Of a stretch of DNA of 64,000 nucleotides, positions 18,972 to 27,142 are shown piece by piece. Every line of letters begins with the position of its first letter. The stretch's first letter is position 1. The notes below the pieces were generated by a model. It ran no database searches, had not been told where the DNA came from, and worked only from the letters and a program-made list of their open reading frames with translations. Origin of the DNA: JANQEU01 sp965242805 (GTDB lineage Bacteria > Bacteroidota > Bacteroidia > Cytophagales > Cyclobacteriaceae). The stretch lies in NCBI GenBank assembly GCA_965242805.1, contig CBDETD010000002.1, positions 2,480,001 through 2,544,000 of the forward strand. The letters run 5' to 3'. The position numbers and the translations under genes were made by a program.

Positions 18972-19297
18972 CAATATAGTTTTTCATTGTTTTTATGCCG
19001 TTCCGAATCCCTGAGATTCTTTTTATTGAAGTTTTTCTCCAAGGAGTCAGTTAGATTGACCCCTGTCTGATTAGCCAGACACAATAGAACCCAGAGAACG
19101 TCCGCCATCTCATCTCCAAGGTCATGATCCATGTCTGATTCCTTAAATGACTGCTCCCCATATTTTCGTGCCATTATCCTGGCAAGCTCTCCAACTTCTT
19201 CAGTCAGAATTGCCATATTGGTTAGTTCATTGAAATATCTTACACCTGTTGTTCTGATCCACCCATCTACCTTTTTCTGTGCTTCGTCTATCGTCAT
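18971..19297 (-). CDS. MazG-like nucleotide pyrophosphohydrolase
   Basis: A 108-residue all-alpha NTP pyrophosphohydrolase of the MazG/iMazG type, which hydrolyses (d)NTPs to monophosphates and pyrophosphate, often as house-cleaning of abnormal nucleotides. The metal-binding pattern is visible: LTEEVGELARIMARKYGE (ExxE helix) and DLGDEMADVLWVLLCLAN (ExxD helix). A single domain of this length is typical. It lies two bases after the lipoprotein gene and runs into the DUF2721 gene. Confidence 0.85.
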   Translation of the reverse strand: MTIDEAQKKVDGWIRTTGVRYFNELTNMAILTEEVGELARIMARKYGEQSFKESDMDHDLGDEMADVLWVLLCLANQTGVNLTDSLEKNFNKKNLRDSERHKNNEKLY

Positions 19298-19299
19298 TG

Positions 19300-19866
19300 C
19301 TAATTGGCACCTATGTATTCGTTATAATGAAGTATCTCAACACCCTCTACCGCCAGCTTAGAAAGGCAAAATGACAATCGATCCTTTTCCATGGAAATCA
19401 ATGAGTCAACGTTCGGTTCAAACTCTGCAAACTTTTCGTGAGGAAACCTTTGCCCTGGCACATAGGAATCTTCCCAAAACAACGATTCAAATATCTTACC
19501 ATCGTCATAATAATATTTGTATTCTGCGGCAATGTGCTGATCCCGTTCATTCCACATATGACCTGAAAAAATGATCTCCTCATCATCAAAGTAGAAATAA
19601 TCATCTCTTTCAAAATGAGCTGTTCTCAGAATATTCACAATTTTTATCAACTCACTCTCCATGTAGTAAGCCCGAATTTTGAAGATAGAATCTCCTTCAT
19701 GAAAATCATCTTCTATGATCTGAACCCTATGATTGCCATCAATCAAATGAACCGTTTTATTTATTGCATCAACTCTGGGTCTGTTTTCTTTTCTGACGGG
19801 CGAAGAATCTCCACAAGCAGTCAGTAAGAAAATCATTAGAAGGAATGTCAGGGAAACAGTGCGCAT
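19300..19866 (-). CDS. Putative lipoprotein of unknown function
   Basis: 188 residues with a clear lipoprotein signal: positive N-terminus, hydrophobic core and LLTAC with the modified Cys at residue 18, followed by a Gly-Asp-Ser-Ser tether. The mature part has short beta-strand patterns (EIIFSGHMWNERDQHIAAEY) like MORN-type or toxin-antitoxin YwqK lipoproteins, but I cannot assign a family. It heads a minus-strand operon with MazG-like and DUF2721 genes and is divergent from the DUF2911 gene. Confidence 0.65.
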   Translation of the reverse strand: MRTVSLTFLLMIFLLTACGDSSPVRKENRPRVDAINKTVHLIDGNHRVQIIEDDFHEGDSIFKIRAYYMESELIKIVNILRTAHFERDDYFYFDDEEIIFSGHMWNERDQHIAAEYKYYYDDGKIFESLFWEDSYVPGQRFPHEKFAEFEPNVDSLISMEKDRLSFCLSKLAVEGVEILHYNEYIGAN

Positions 19867-19985
19867 GATTTTAAGTTTAAACCATGAATTTAACTATTTC
19901 TATACTTTTTTGGACAAATAAATCAAATTCCGGATGTAGGACAACTTAATAGCAGCTGTTAGAGTATACATCAAATAAAAAGTCT

Positions 19986-20498
19986 ATGAGAAATTTTACT
20001 GTATTACTTACTGTTCTAGTATTATTTGCTTTCTTCTCTGTGCATGGTCAGGTAGCCAGCCCTCCGGCCCAGACGAAAGCTACCGTATCAGGAATTGATG
20101 TTACAATTGATTACAGTCAACCTGCACTAAAAGGAAGACCATTTGGCACCGAGGAATTTCACCCCAATGGAAGTGTATGGCGGAACGGGGCGAACAAAGC
20201 TACCTGGATTGAAATATCTGCAGACGCAAAGATCAACGGAGAAGTTCTTAAGAAAGGAAAATATAGTTTCTTCGTGATCCCAAACGAAGGTGAATGGACC
20301 TTGATATTTAACTCAACATGGGACCAGTGGGGTGCATTCAGCTATGACAGCTCCAAAGATGTCCTGAGGGTCAATGCCAAAGTATCTAAATCAGAAGAAT
20401 ATTCAGAACGATACACCATAAAGCTCAGTAATGAAGGTAATGGAAGCCTAAATTGGGGTGATATGCGAGTAGATTTTACGTTAGCTACTTCATCATAA
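19986..20498 (+). CDS. Secreted DUF2911 protein
   Basis: 170 residues with a cleavable signal peptide (LLTVLVLFAFFSVHGQ) followed directly by a DUF2911 domain: VTIDYSQPALKGRPFG, GSVWRNGANKATWIEIS, KKGKYSFFVIP and WGAFSYDS. It is a paralogue of the anchored copy at 7609-8157; the two share the order of blocks but differ in the N-terminal region. Probably periplasmic; function unknown. It ends in a hairpin that separates it from the converging yicC gene. Confidence 0.85.
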   Translation: MRNFTVLLTVLVLFAFFSVHGQVASPPAQTKATVSGIDVTIDYSQPALKGRPFGTEEFHPNGSVWRNGANKATWIEISADAKINGEVLKKGKYSFFVIPNEGEWTLIFNSTWDQWGAFSYDSSKDVLRVNAKVSKSEEYSERYTIKLSNEGNGSLNWGDMRVDFTLATSS

Positions 20499-20511
20499 AT
20501 CAATTCCAGAT

Positions 20512-20545
20512 CATGGGGAATCATAAATCAATGTGGTTCCCCATG
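20512..20545. terminator. Hairpin between convergent genes
   Basis: Perfect 9-bp arms catggggaa (20512-20520) and ttccccatg (20537-20545) flank a 16-base loop and are followed by ttctt. It lies in the 50-base gap between the DUF2911 stop and the yicC stop, so it may end both transcripts. Confidence 0.55.
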
Positions 20546-20548
20546 TTC

Positions 20549-21424
20549 TTATAAAACATTGAGTACTTGCTCCTTTATCTTTTCCAGTTCCTCTTTCATT
20601 CGAACCACTTCCCGTTGGATATCCGCATCATTGGCCTTTGATCCGATAGTATTTATTTCTCTACCTATTTCCTGGGCAATGAATCCCAGCTTCTTACCAT
20701 TCGGATCCTTCTGAGCCACAGTTTCCAAAAAGTGATTCAAATGACTCTCCAGACGCACTTTCTCTTCGTTTATATCAAGTTTTTCAATGTAGTACAATAG
20801 CTCCTGTTCGAATCTGTTTTCATCCAATTGGATCTTGTTCTTGATCTCCCCCAGAGACTGTTGTAGTCTGTTTTTTATAGTATTTATCCTTTTCGGATCC
20901 AATTTGGTCACATTATTCAATCCGGATTTGATCTCATTGCAACTTTGGATTAATGCCGCCTCCAGACTCTTACCTTCTTCCTCACGATAGTTTTTGCAAT
21001 TATCTACTGCTTCAGTTACTAGTTTCAAAAGTGATCTTTTGTCGATCCCCAACTCAGTACTTTCGTTTTGGAGTATTACCTCAGGTGCGTAGAGCGCCAG
21101 TTTAAAAAGTTCGTGATTCTCAGCTCCAGCTTCCTGGGACATTTCCTTGAATTTCTTGAAGTAGATCTTAAAGAGGTCTTCGTTTATCTTGACAGGAGCC
21201 TCGGTGTATTGACTTGGAGCAAATTCCAATGTCAGATTTATCTTACCCCTTTTCAATCCTGACTCCAGGAGATTTTTTATGTCAATCTCCCATTGTGCGA
21301 AGTCCTTTGGGATTTTAAGAATTGGATCGAAAAACTTACTATTTAGAGTTTTGATCTCAATCTTTGCTGAGTAGGATTCGGACAACTCCTCTGCGGAACC
21401 GAATCCAGTCATGGAACTTATCAT
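20549..21424 (-). CDS. yicC: YicC/YloC family endoribonuclease
   Basis: 291 residues with the family hallmark at the N-terminus (MISSMTGFGSAE), followed by KIEIKTLNSKFFD, and a C-terminal block GKKLGFIAQEIGREINTIGSKANDADIQ (quoted in part) ending VVRMKEELEKIKEQVLNVL. Members have been described as RNA endonucleases involved in RNA turnover, including of a small RNA in E. coli. In many genomes the gene neighbours guanylate kinase, which is not seen here. It is the third gene of a minus-strand run, nine bases after the outer-membrane gene. Confidence 0.9.
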   Translation of the reverse strand: MISSMTGFGSAEELSESYSAKIEIKTLNSKFFDPILKIPKDFAQWEIDIKNLLESGLKRGKINLTLEFAPSQYTEAPVKINEDLFKIYFKKFKEMSQEAGAENHELFKLALYAPEVILQNESTELGIDKRSLLKLVTEAVDNCKNYREEEGKSLEAALIQSCNEIKSGLNNVTKLDPKRINTIKNRLQQSLGEIKNKIQLDENRFEQELLYYIEKLDINEEKVRLESHLNHFLETVAQKDPNGKKLGFIAQEIGREINTIGSKANDADIQREVVRMKEELEKIKEQVLNVL

Positions 21425-21433
21425 GTTGTAAAT

Positions 21434-24400
21434 TTAAAAATCCAGTCCGACTGAAACAGAAATGCGACTTTCCAATAGTTCAAAATCTCTGATTGGAACC
21501 GCATAATCAAACTTGGCATAATAACCTAACATAACAGTACGGAACCCAAATCCATAACTGGCAAGCCATGGATTTCTGAAGTTTGAAATTTCTGCAGTGA
21601 ATATTGAGCCCTCCGGCTTGTAGACAATCTTATTAGAGCTATTTTCCCTTGTTAAAGGAGGAGGACCATTCCAGGCTGATCCCAGATCGAAGAATCCAAT
21701 CAAGATGAAATTTCTTAAGAATGTCGAGTTAATCGGACCTCTTGAAAAGTATTGAAATACAGGAAAGCGTAATTCCGTATTGAAGAGGAACGCTGAATTG
21801 CCATAAAGTTCACTAAAAGCAAATCCTCTCAGGTTCGTGACGAATTCGGTGAATAACAGATTGCCATTATAAATATCGTTGCCGATACGTAGCGGATCAT
21901 TTTCGGGATGACTTTTGGTCCTCGCAAAAAACCAATTCGGAACTCCACCTACCAAAAAGTTTTGTTTGTTTTGACCAATACTTTGACCATAAAATATTCT
22001 GGATGCCAGTGTAATCTCTCGATGAATAGGTTGATAGTGCCTCAGGTCAAATCGGATATTGGAAAAAGTAAGATTTGATCCTGAAAGCCCTTGATTATGA
22101 ATGAATTCAACTGCCGCTCTCGTTCCCTGAAGAAGATTGAAGCCTCGTTCGATGGTATCATCAAAGACGGCTTTTGCAACAAATCCTCCGTACCTGGCAG
22201 ATCTATCAGGAGCATTATCCAATGAGCCACTGTTTATGATAGTCTCAAATTGTAAGTTTCTGAAATTGGTTTGAATGAAAAATGGGTCAACTTCTAATCT
22301 GAACCAGTTCGTAAGAGGTACAGATCCCCCAATCATTACCCTTGTGTAATTATATCTCTGCCTTAATTCATTTTCTGACGGACTTTGGAAAAAGTAGGAC
22401 TTTCTATCAACTCTCGCCTTAAGATCCATCCAGTATTTCAGGAAATTGTATTCAACATATATATCACCACTGTTGAGGTCAGTATCCGCAAATGCTCCTC
22501 CTTTTAATTTGTGATTACCAAGCATATCGGAAATCTGGGTTTCAAGCACAACTCCAAATCCCCGAAGCTGATCGATAGCAAATGATGTGACCAGATTGTC
22601 GAAACTAAATTGTGGCTCATATGGTATCGGCCCAAGTATCTTATCGGAGAGCTCCAGTTTTTGGTAGTTGGTAAAAAACGATTCAGGACGAAAACGATCT
22701 TCAATGGAAGGTTCTGAAGTCTCAAACCTGTAATCTTCCGTATCAATGTAATTTTCACTGACATCCTCGTCAAACTGATAATTGTCCGGATCGACCAGAT
22801 AAGGATCCGTTTTCTCAACCTCCTCTTCCGACACTACTTCTGGATCGTCTGATTCAAGTTCAAGGTTAATAGGAGGTGATTCAGCAACTTTCACATTTCG
22901 CTCACTATACAAATCTGCAATAAATTGAGCTTGTCTAAGGCGTTGTCTTATGGTTTGAGGAGAGAATTTGGGACTGTCGATATCCAGGTCTTCGTCGTAA
23001 TATACCTTGTCAGTACCTCCTTCAAACATCAGGTAAACTATGCCCTGACCATTGAAATGGAGATCATAATCCTTAATGCTTTTATCAAAGTTGGTAACCT
23101 GAATGAATGTTGAATCCTGTAATTGATATTTGAAGAGGTTAGTAATACCCCGCTGGTCGCTCAGATAATAAATTTCATAGGGCCCTTTCGGGATAGGCCT
23201 CGTGTCCTTGCTGAAAGTTTTGGTAAGTCTGGCAAATTGATTTTTTGTTGTGTCGAGATCATATAAGAAAATGTTGAAATTTTCTGAAACCTCCTCGATA
23301 CTTTGATCCGCAATATTTAAAGAATCATTTGGACGATTTGAACTGAAAACAATTGCGGCTGTTCCTGGGACAAATACAGGGTCCAGATCATCATAAATAT
23401 CAGTTGTGATCCTTCTCACAGCATTTCTTCTCATACTGATCAGAAAAATATCATTCTTGCCATCCACATCCCCTGAAACAACAGCCAGTCTCCCGTTCTC
23501 ATTGAATGAAAAGCTCTTAATTTGGTCGAATCGCTGTAATGGCTTTGTAAGTTTTTCACCGGTCTCAACATTGTAGGACACAATACTCAGATATCCACGA
23601 CGATAATATAGAATCCCAAGTTGATCATCATTGATCCAATCCAATAAAGGCAAATCAAAATCCGGCTGCTGACCTTTTACTCTTAATCCAGATGTAAGCA
23701 GTTTATCAGTTTTGCCAGTTTCGTTGTCATGCACGTATATTTTATATCGTCCGATCTCATTCTTAGAATACGCAACTCTCGTCCCCGAAGGATTGACCCG
23801 AACATTCTTATACTTCGTCTGGATTTTGCGTGTATTGACAAGGATCCGATCGTCATCGGGAGAAGAATAATTACTAGCAATTTCCTCCTGACTTTGGATG
23901 TAGTAGTTCTGCCATTCTCTCAAGAACTGTTTGTAGGTCATTCCGACCGTACTGGCTATACTGTTCTCTTCATTTCGTATTATCCTGGTCAAGTTGAGAA
24001 TATTGGAAACATTACTCCGACCATACTTGATCGCAATGTAATTCCACACCGATTGCCCAACCAGGCCAGCCTCATCTCCATCAATCTTGATGAGCTTTTT
24101 AATACTTCTTCTGGACAAGTAATCCCTGATATGATCATCCATGTCCGAACTCCATCCGTAGGCCAGGTACCTCGCCGCCCCATCAATAAACCACTTCGGT
24201 AGGGAAAGCAAATAGGCACTTTGGAATATCTCTGCCAGGCTACCACCAAATAACATATCCTCAATCAAAACCCGGGACATTTTGTAAACCAACTCCTGAC
24301 GAAATCCCACCACAGAGCCGGGATGGGCGATTTCAAGCTGCAATTTGACAAAGTCAGTTTGACCCCCTATTGAAAATTCGGCACCTTCAATTCCAATATT

Positions 24401-24700
24401 GCTTTGCTGAAGTTCATGAATAGAATTATAGATAAGGATCTTTGTTTTGGAATAGGGTGCATAGCCCAAAATGTCTGTAAGACGGTTAAACTCCTCTTCA
24501 AGAAAATCAATGGCCTGTTCAGCATATCGTTTCCCTCCTGGATAATAGTATATATCAAAATGTGTCGTGCTGAAATATACCCATTCAAACTTCTTATACT
24601 GGATCCTATTTTGACCATATTCAGTATAGTACTGACCATTGACGTGGGCAAAAACCAGCACGCAAAACCCAATAACTAAATATGTCTTTATCCGATTCAT
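21434..24700 (-). CDS. Large outer-membrane protein: peptidase-MA-like region, TolB-type propeller, C-terminal barrel
   Basis: 1088 residues with a signal peptide (LVIGFCVLVFAHVNGQ). Residues 25-270 resemble a gluzincin (peptidase MA-like) domain, with LPKWFIDGAARYLAYG matching the conserved second block. However, the zinc site that should read HExxH reads QELVY, so it is probably inactive. Residues 300-600 contain WD40/TolB-like blades (KIYVHDNETGKTDKLL, IVFSSNRPND, IFLISMRRNAVRRIT). An acidic linker around 640-700 leads into an outer-membrane barrel ending in an aromatic residue (SVGLDF) with FNTELRFPVFQYF, as in surface-antigen barrels. It may be an assembly or scaffold protein; function unknown. 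It starts six bases after the FAD oxidoreductase gene. Confidence 0.75.
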   Translation of the reverse strand: MNRIKTYLVIGFCVLVFAHVNGQYYTEYGQNRIQYKKFEWVYFSTTHFDIYYYPGGKRYAEQAIDFLEEEFNRLTDILGYAPYSKTKILIYNSIHELQQSNIGIEGAEFSIGGQTDFVKLQLEIAHPGSVVGFRQELVYKMSRVLIEDMLFGGSLAEIFQSAYLLSLPKWFIDGAARYLAYGWSSDMDDHIRDYLSRRSIKKLIKIDGDEAGLVGQSVWNYIAIKYGRSNVSNILNLTRIIRNEENSIASTVGMTYKQFLREWQNYYIQSQEEIASNYSSPDDDRILVNTRKIQTKYKNVRVNPSGTRVAYSKNEIGRYKIYVHDNETGKTDKLLTSGLRVKGQQPDFDLPLLDWINDDQLGILYYRRGYLSIVSYNVETGEKLTKPLQRFDQIKSFSFNENGRLAVVSGDVDGKNDIFLISMRRNAVRRITTDIYDDLDPVFVPGTAAIVFSSNRPNDSLNIADQSIEEVSENFNIFLYDLDTTKNQFARLTKTFSKDTRPIPKGPYEIYYLSDQRGITNLFKYQLQDSTFIQVTNFDKSIKDYDLHFNGQGIVYLMFEGGTDKVYYDEDLDIDSPKFSPQTIRQRLRQAQFIADLYSERNVKVAESPPINLELESDDPEVVSEEEVEKTDPYLVDPDNYQFDEDVSENYIDTEDYRFETSEPSIEDRFRPESFFTNYQKLELSDKILGPIPYEPQFSFDNLVTSFAIDQLRGFGVVLETQISDMLGNHKLKGGAFADTDLNSGDIYVEYNFLKYWMDLKARVDRKSYFFQSPSENELRQRYNYTRVMIGGSVPLTNWFRLEVDPFFIQTNFRNLQFETIINSGSLDNAPDRSARYGGFVAKAVFDDTIERGFNLLQGTRAAVEFIHNQGLSGSNLTFSNIRFDLRHYQPIHREITLASRIFYGQSIGQNKQNFLVGGVPNWFFARTKSHPENDPLRIGNDIYNGNLLFTEFVTNLRGFAFSELYGNSAFLFNTELRFPVFQYFSRGPINSTFLRNFILIGFFDLGSAWNGPPPLTRENSSNKIVYKPEGSIFTAEISNFRNPWLASYGFGFRTVMLGYYAKFDYAVPIRDFELLESRISVSVGLDF

Positions 24701-24706
24701 TAAAAT

Positions 24707-25753
24707 CTATCTTTCAACTCCCACTTCCGGTAGCACTTCCTCACCAAAAACAATATTTTTCGCAAACTGTTTGGCGAAAAAAGGCACCAGGGAAACTCCT
24801 TTCGAACCAAATCCATTGAATATCCCCATTCGATTATCTTCTGAATTGAAACCTATGAAAGGTCTTCTGTCAAAAGTAGCCGGTCGTATTCCGGCTCTTT
24901 GCCTTAAAATACGATATTTTCCTGAAAAAATTTTATCCAACTTCTCACAAATTGAACTACTTCCCTTCTCAGTTGGTTCCCAGCTGAGATCATTATGATC
25001 ATAGGTGGAACCAACGGTAGAAAATCCTTTTTTCGGAATGATAAAAACACCCCTGTTTACGATGAGGTCAGCTCCCAACTGAAAATCTACATCAATAACT
25101 TCACCTTTCACCAGCCTAAACCTCAAATTTTTCCAATATGGATTATCCTTATAAAATGGACCATCACAGAATATAACCTTTTTAGCTTCGAATTCCCCAT
25201 AATGTAGGCTTTCACCATCTTTTTGCATCGTACTGAATTCAAACAGTTTTTGGGTTGATACACCCTTACTCTTAAAGTAATTTGAGAAGGAAGAAATCAG
25301 GTTGGGAAGGTCGACATATCCCGTATGCCTTAAAATAATTCCTCCAAATGGATCGTTTATTCCCCCCTTTTGCATAGATCTTGAATACACCTGGTCTATG
25401 TACTTGCTAAAATCTGGTTGAGAAGCCTTACCCATCCAATCATTTTCCTCCTCCACACTTTGAAAGGGTCTATACATCTTCATAGGAAAATGGAATTTAG
25501 CTGACAAAAATCCCTCCAATTGAGTATAGTAATCCTGTAACTGGGGAAAAATTCTATCCGCCAACCAGGTTTTAGTCATTTTCCGACCTGTTATTGGATT
25601 GTACAGTCCGGCTGCTACCCTTGATGAGGTCAATTCCAAACCGGGATCTACAATTGCGACCTTCTGACCCATCTCCATCAGTTCATAAGCTAATATGCTT
25701 CCAGCCAATCCTTGTCCCACAATTAGAATATCAGCTTTTTTCACTGTTGTCAC
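24707..25753 (-). CDS. FAD-dependent oxidoreductase (glycine oxidase/DAO-like)
   Basis: 348 residues of the D-amino-acid-oxidase superfamily. The N-terminal dinucleotide motif ILIVGQGLAGSILAYELM is followed by an acidic residue at the end of the second strand (VAIVDPG). Later blocks are SSRVAAGLYNPITGRK, IFCDGPFYKDNPYW and the C-terminal RAGIRPATFDRRPFIG, then GIFNGFGSKGVSLVPFFA, which close the FAD site. The layout resembles the oxidase half of MnmC and glycine oxidases, but substrate is not certain. The start is GTG at 25753, with another GTG three codons later. Only 30 bases separate it from the divergent MBL gene, and these carry a palindrome. Confidence 0.85.
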   Translation of the reverse strand: MTTVKKADILIVGQGLAGSILAYELMEMGQKVAIVDPGLELTSSRVAAGLYNPITGRKMTKTWLADRIFPQLQDYYTQLEGFLSAKFHFPMKMYRPFQSVEEENDWMGKASQPDFSKYIDQVYSRSMQKGGINDPFGGIILRHTGYVDLPNLISSFSNYFKSKGVSTQKLFEFSTMQKDGESLHYGEFEAKKVIFCDGPFYKDNPYWKNLRFRLVKGEVIDVDFQLGADLIVNRGVFIIPKKGFSTVGSTYDHNDLSWEPTEKGSSSICEKLDKIFSGKYRILRQRAGIRPATFDRRPFIGFNSEDNRMGIFNGFGSKGVSLVPFFAKQFAKNIVFGEEVLPEVGVER

Positions 25754-25775
25754 TTTTGTACAAATTTGTGCAAAA
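25754..25775. promoter_or_regulatory. 22-bp near-perfect palindrome in a 30-bp divergent gap
   Basis: The arms ttttgtacaaa (25754-25764) and tttgtgcaaaa (25765-25775) are reverse complements except at one position. The site fills most of the space between the divergent FAD oxidoreductase (GTG at 25753) and MBL hydrolase (ATG at 25784). It has the size and symmetry of an operator for a dimeric regulator and would affect both genes. Overlap with promoter elements is likely in so small a gap. Confidence 0.5.
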
Positions 25776-25783
25776 TCATAGGC

Positions 25784-26425
25784 ATGACTATCAAAATCTT
25801 CGAGTTCAATCCATTTTATGAAAATACATATGTTCTTTTCGACGAGGAACAGAAAGATTGCATCATTGTTGATCCGGGTTGTTATGAAAAGTATGAAAGG
25901 GATGAAATAGTAAATTTCATCTCTGATAATAGCTTAATTCCAAAAATACTGATCAATACTCATTGCCACATAGATCATGTATTGGGCAATGCTTTTTTGA
26001 AACGTCAATTTGGGATTCCTCTTTGGGTACCTGAAGGAGAAAAGGAAATGTTGAAATCAGTAGAAGTTTACGCTCCTAGCTGGGGGATCAGCGGGTTTGA
26101 AAGTACTGAAATCGATAAGCTATATAATGAGTCGGAATCCGTGCAAATTGGAAAAGATACATTGACTTTCATATTCACTCCCGGTCATTCACCCGGGCAC
26201 ATGATGATCCACCACGAACCCTCCAAATCACTTATTTCAGGAGATGTGATCTTCCATCAAAGCATTGGAAGGACCGATCTTCCCGGGGGGAACTATGAGG
26301 AGTTGGAGAACAGCATCCGAACGAAAGTTTACAATTTGGATGATTCTACAACCATATACCCAGGGCATGGGCCAGCTACAACAGTTGGATTCGAAAAGTC
26401 AAACAATCCATTCGTTTCCGCATGA
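25784..26425 (+). CDS. MBL-fold metallohydrolase (glyoxalase II-like)
   Basis: 213 residues, read from ATG at 25784; the frame also allows a TTG at 25766, which would fall inside the palindrome. The metal-binding signature THCHIDH is followed by FTPGHSPGHMMIHH, LISGDVIFHQSIGRTDLP with the bridging Asp, and IYPGHGPATT. This is the hydroxyacylglutathione hydrolase-like branch of metallo-beta-lactamase fold enzymes, which usually cleave thioesters; the actual substrate is not known. It overlaps pssA by ATGA. Confidence 0.88.
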   Translation: MTIKIFEFNPFYENTYVLFDEEQKDCIIVDPGCYEKYERDEIVNFISDNSLIPKILINTHCHIDHVLGNAFLKRQFGIPLWVPEGEKEMLKSVEVYAPSWGISGFESTEIDKLYNESESVQIGKDTLTFIFTPGHSPGHMMIHHEPSKSLISGDVIFHQSIGRTDLPGGNYEELENSIRTKVYNLDDSTTIYPGHGPATTVGFEKSNNPFVSA

Positions 26426-27090
26426 TAATAAGACAACTACCCAACTTACTTACCTCCCTGAATCTGTCAGCTGGAATGTTTGGTATCATCAACATATTCA
26501 TCGGAGATTATACCAACACCGTTTTCTTTGTTCTACTGGCTGGATTTTTCGATCTACTTGATGGGTTTGTGGCCAGATTAGTAAATGCATCTGGTGATTT
26601 TGGAAAGGAATTGGATTCGCTTGCTGATATGGTAAGTTTTGGGGTACTGCCTTCTCTCTATTTATACACATGGATGAACACGTTTACAGAAAATTCATGG
26701 CTCCCGTACCTGGCGATATTAATAGCTGTTTTCTCTGCAATCCGGCTTGCTGGATTTAACCTGCTTAAATCAACACAGGATTTCAAAGGATTACCTACTC
26801 CCGCCAATGCAATATTGATCACAACTTTCCCGAAAATTCCATTTTCCTTTCTCCCTATACCCTATCTTTTTATTGGGATAGTAGTTGTTTCATGCTTTTT
26901 GCTGGTGTCCAACATCAATATGATCGGTATGAAATTCAAATCCTGGGATCTAAAACAGAACATTGCAAGATACATATTGTTAGTATCCGTACTGATATTG
27001 ACGATATTGATGGGCTTGAAGGCCCTTCCCTATTTAATACCACTGTATATCTTAGTGTCCGTTGTCGTTGGGATTACATCACAAAATTAA
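26422..27090 (+). CDS. pssA: CDP-diacylglycerol-serine O-phosphatidyltransferase
   Basis: Makes phosphatidylserine from CDP-diacylglycerol and serine, the first step to phosphatidylethanolamine. The 222-residue integral membrane protein carries the CDP-alcohol phosphotransferase motif: DLLDGFVARLVNASGDFGKE (DG..AR then G), followed by LDSLADMVSFG, which gives the D-x2-DG-x2-AR-x8-G-x3-D-x3-D pattern. About six to seven hydrophobic helices follow. It is translationally coupled to the MBL gene, and porU starts 52 bases later. Phosphatidylserine decarboxylase is not nearby. Confidence 0.92.
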   Translation: MIIRQLPNLLTSLNLSAGMFGIINIFIGDYTNTVFFVLLAGFFDLLDGFVARLVNASGDFGKELDSLADMVSFGVLPSLYLYTWMNTFTENSWLPYLAILIAVFSAIRLAGFNLLKSTQDFKGLPTPANAILITTFPKIPFSFLPIPYLFIGIVVVSCFLLVSNINMIGMKFKSWDLKQNIARYILLVSVLILTILMGLKALPYLIPLYILVSVVVGITSQN

Positions 27091-27142
27091 TAACAAACTG
27101 TTTATCAGGTAATTTTACCCTTTGGATATCGTTTTGGAGAAA

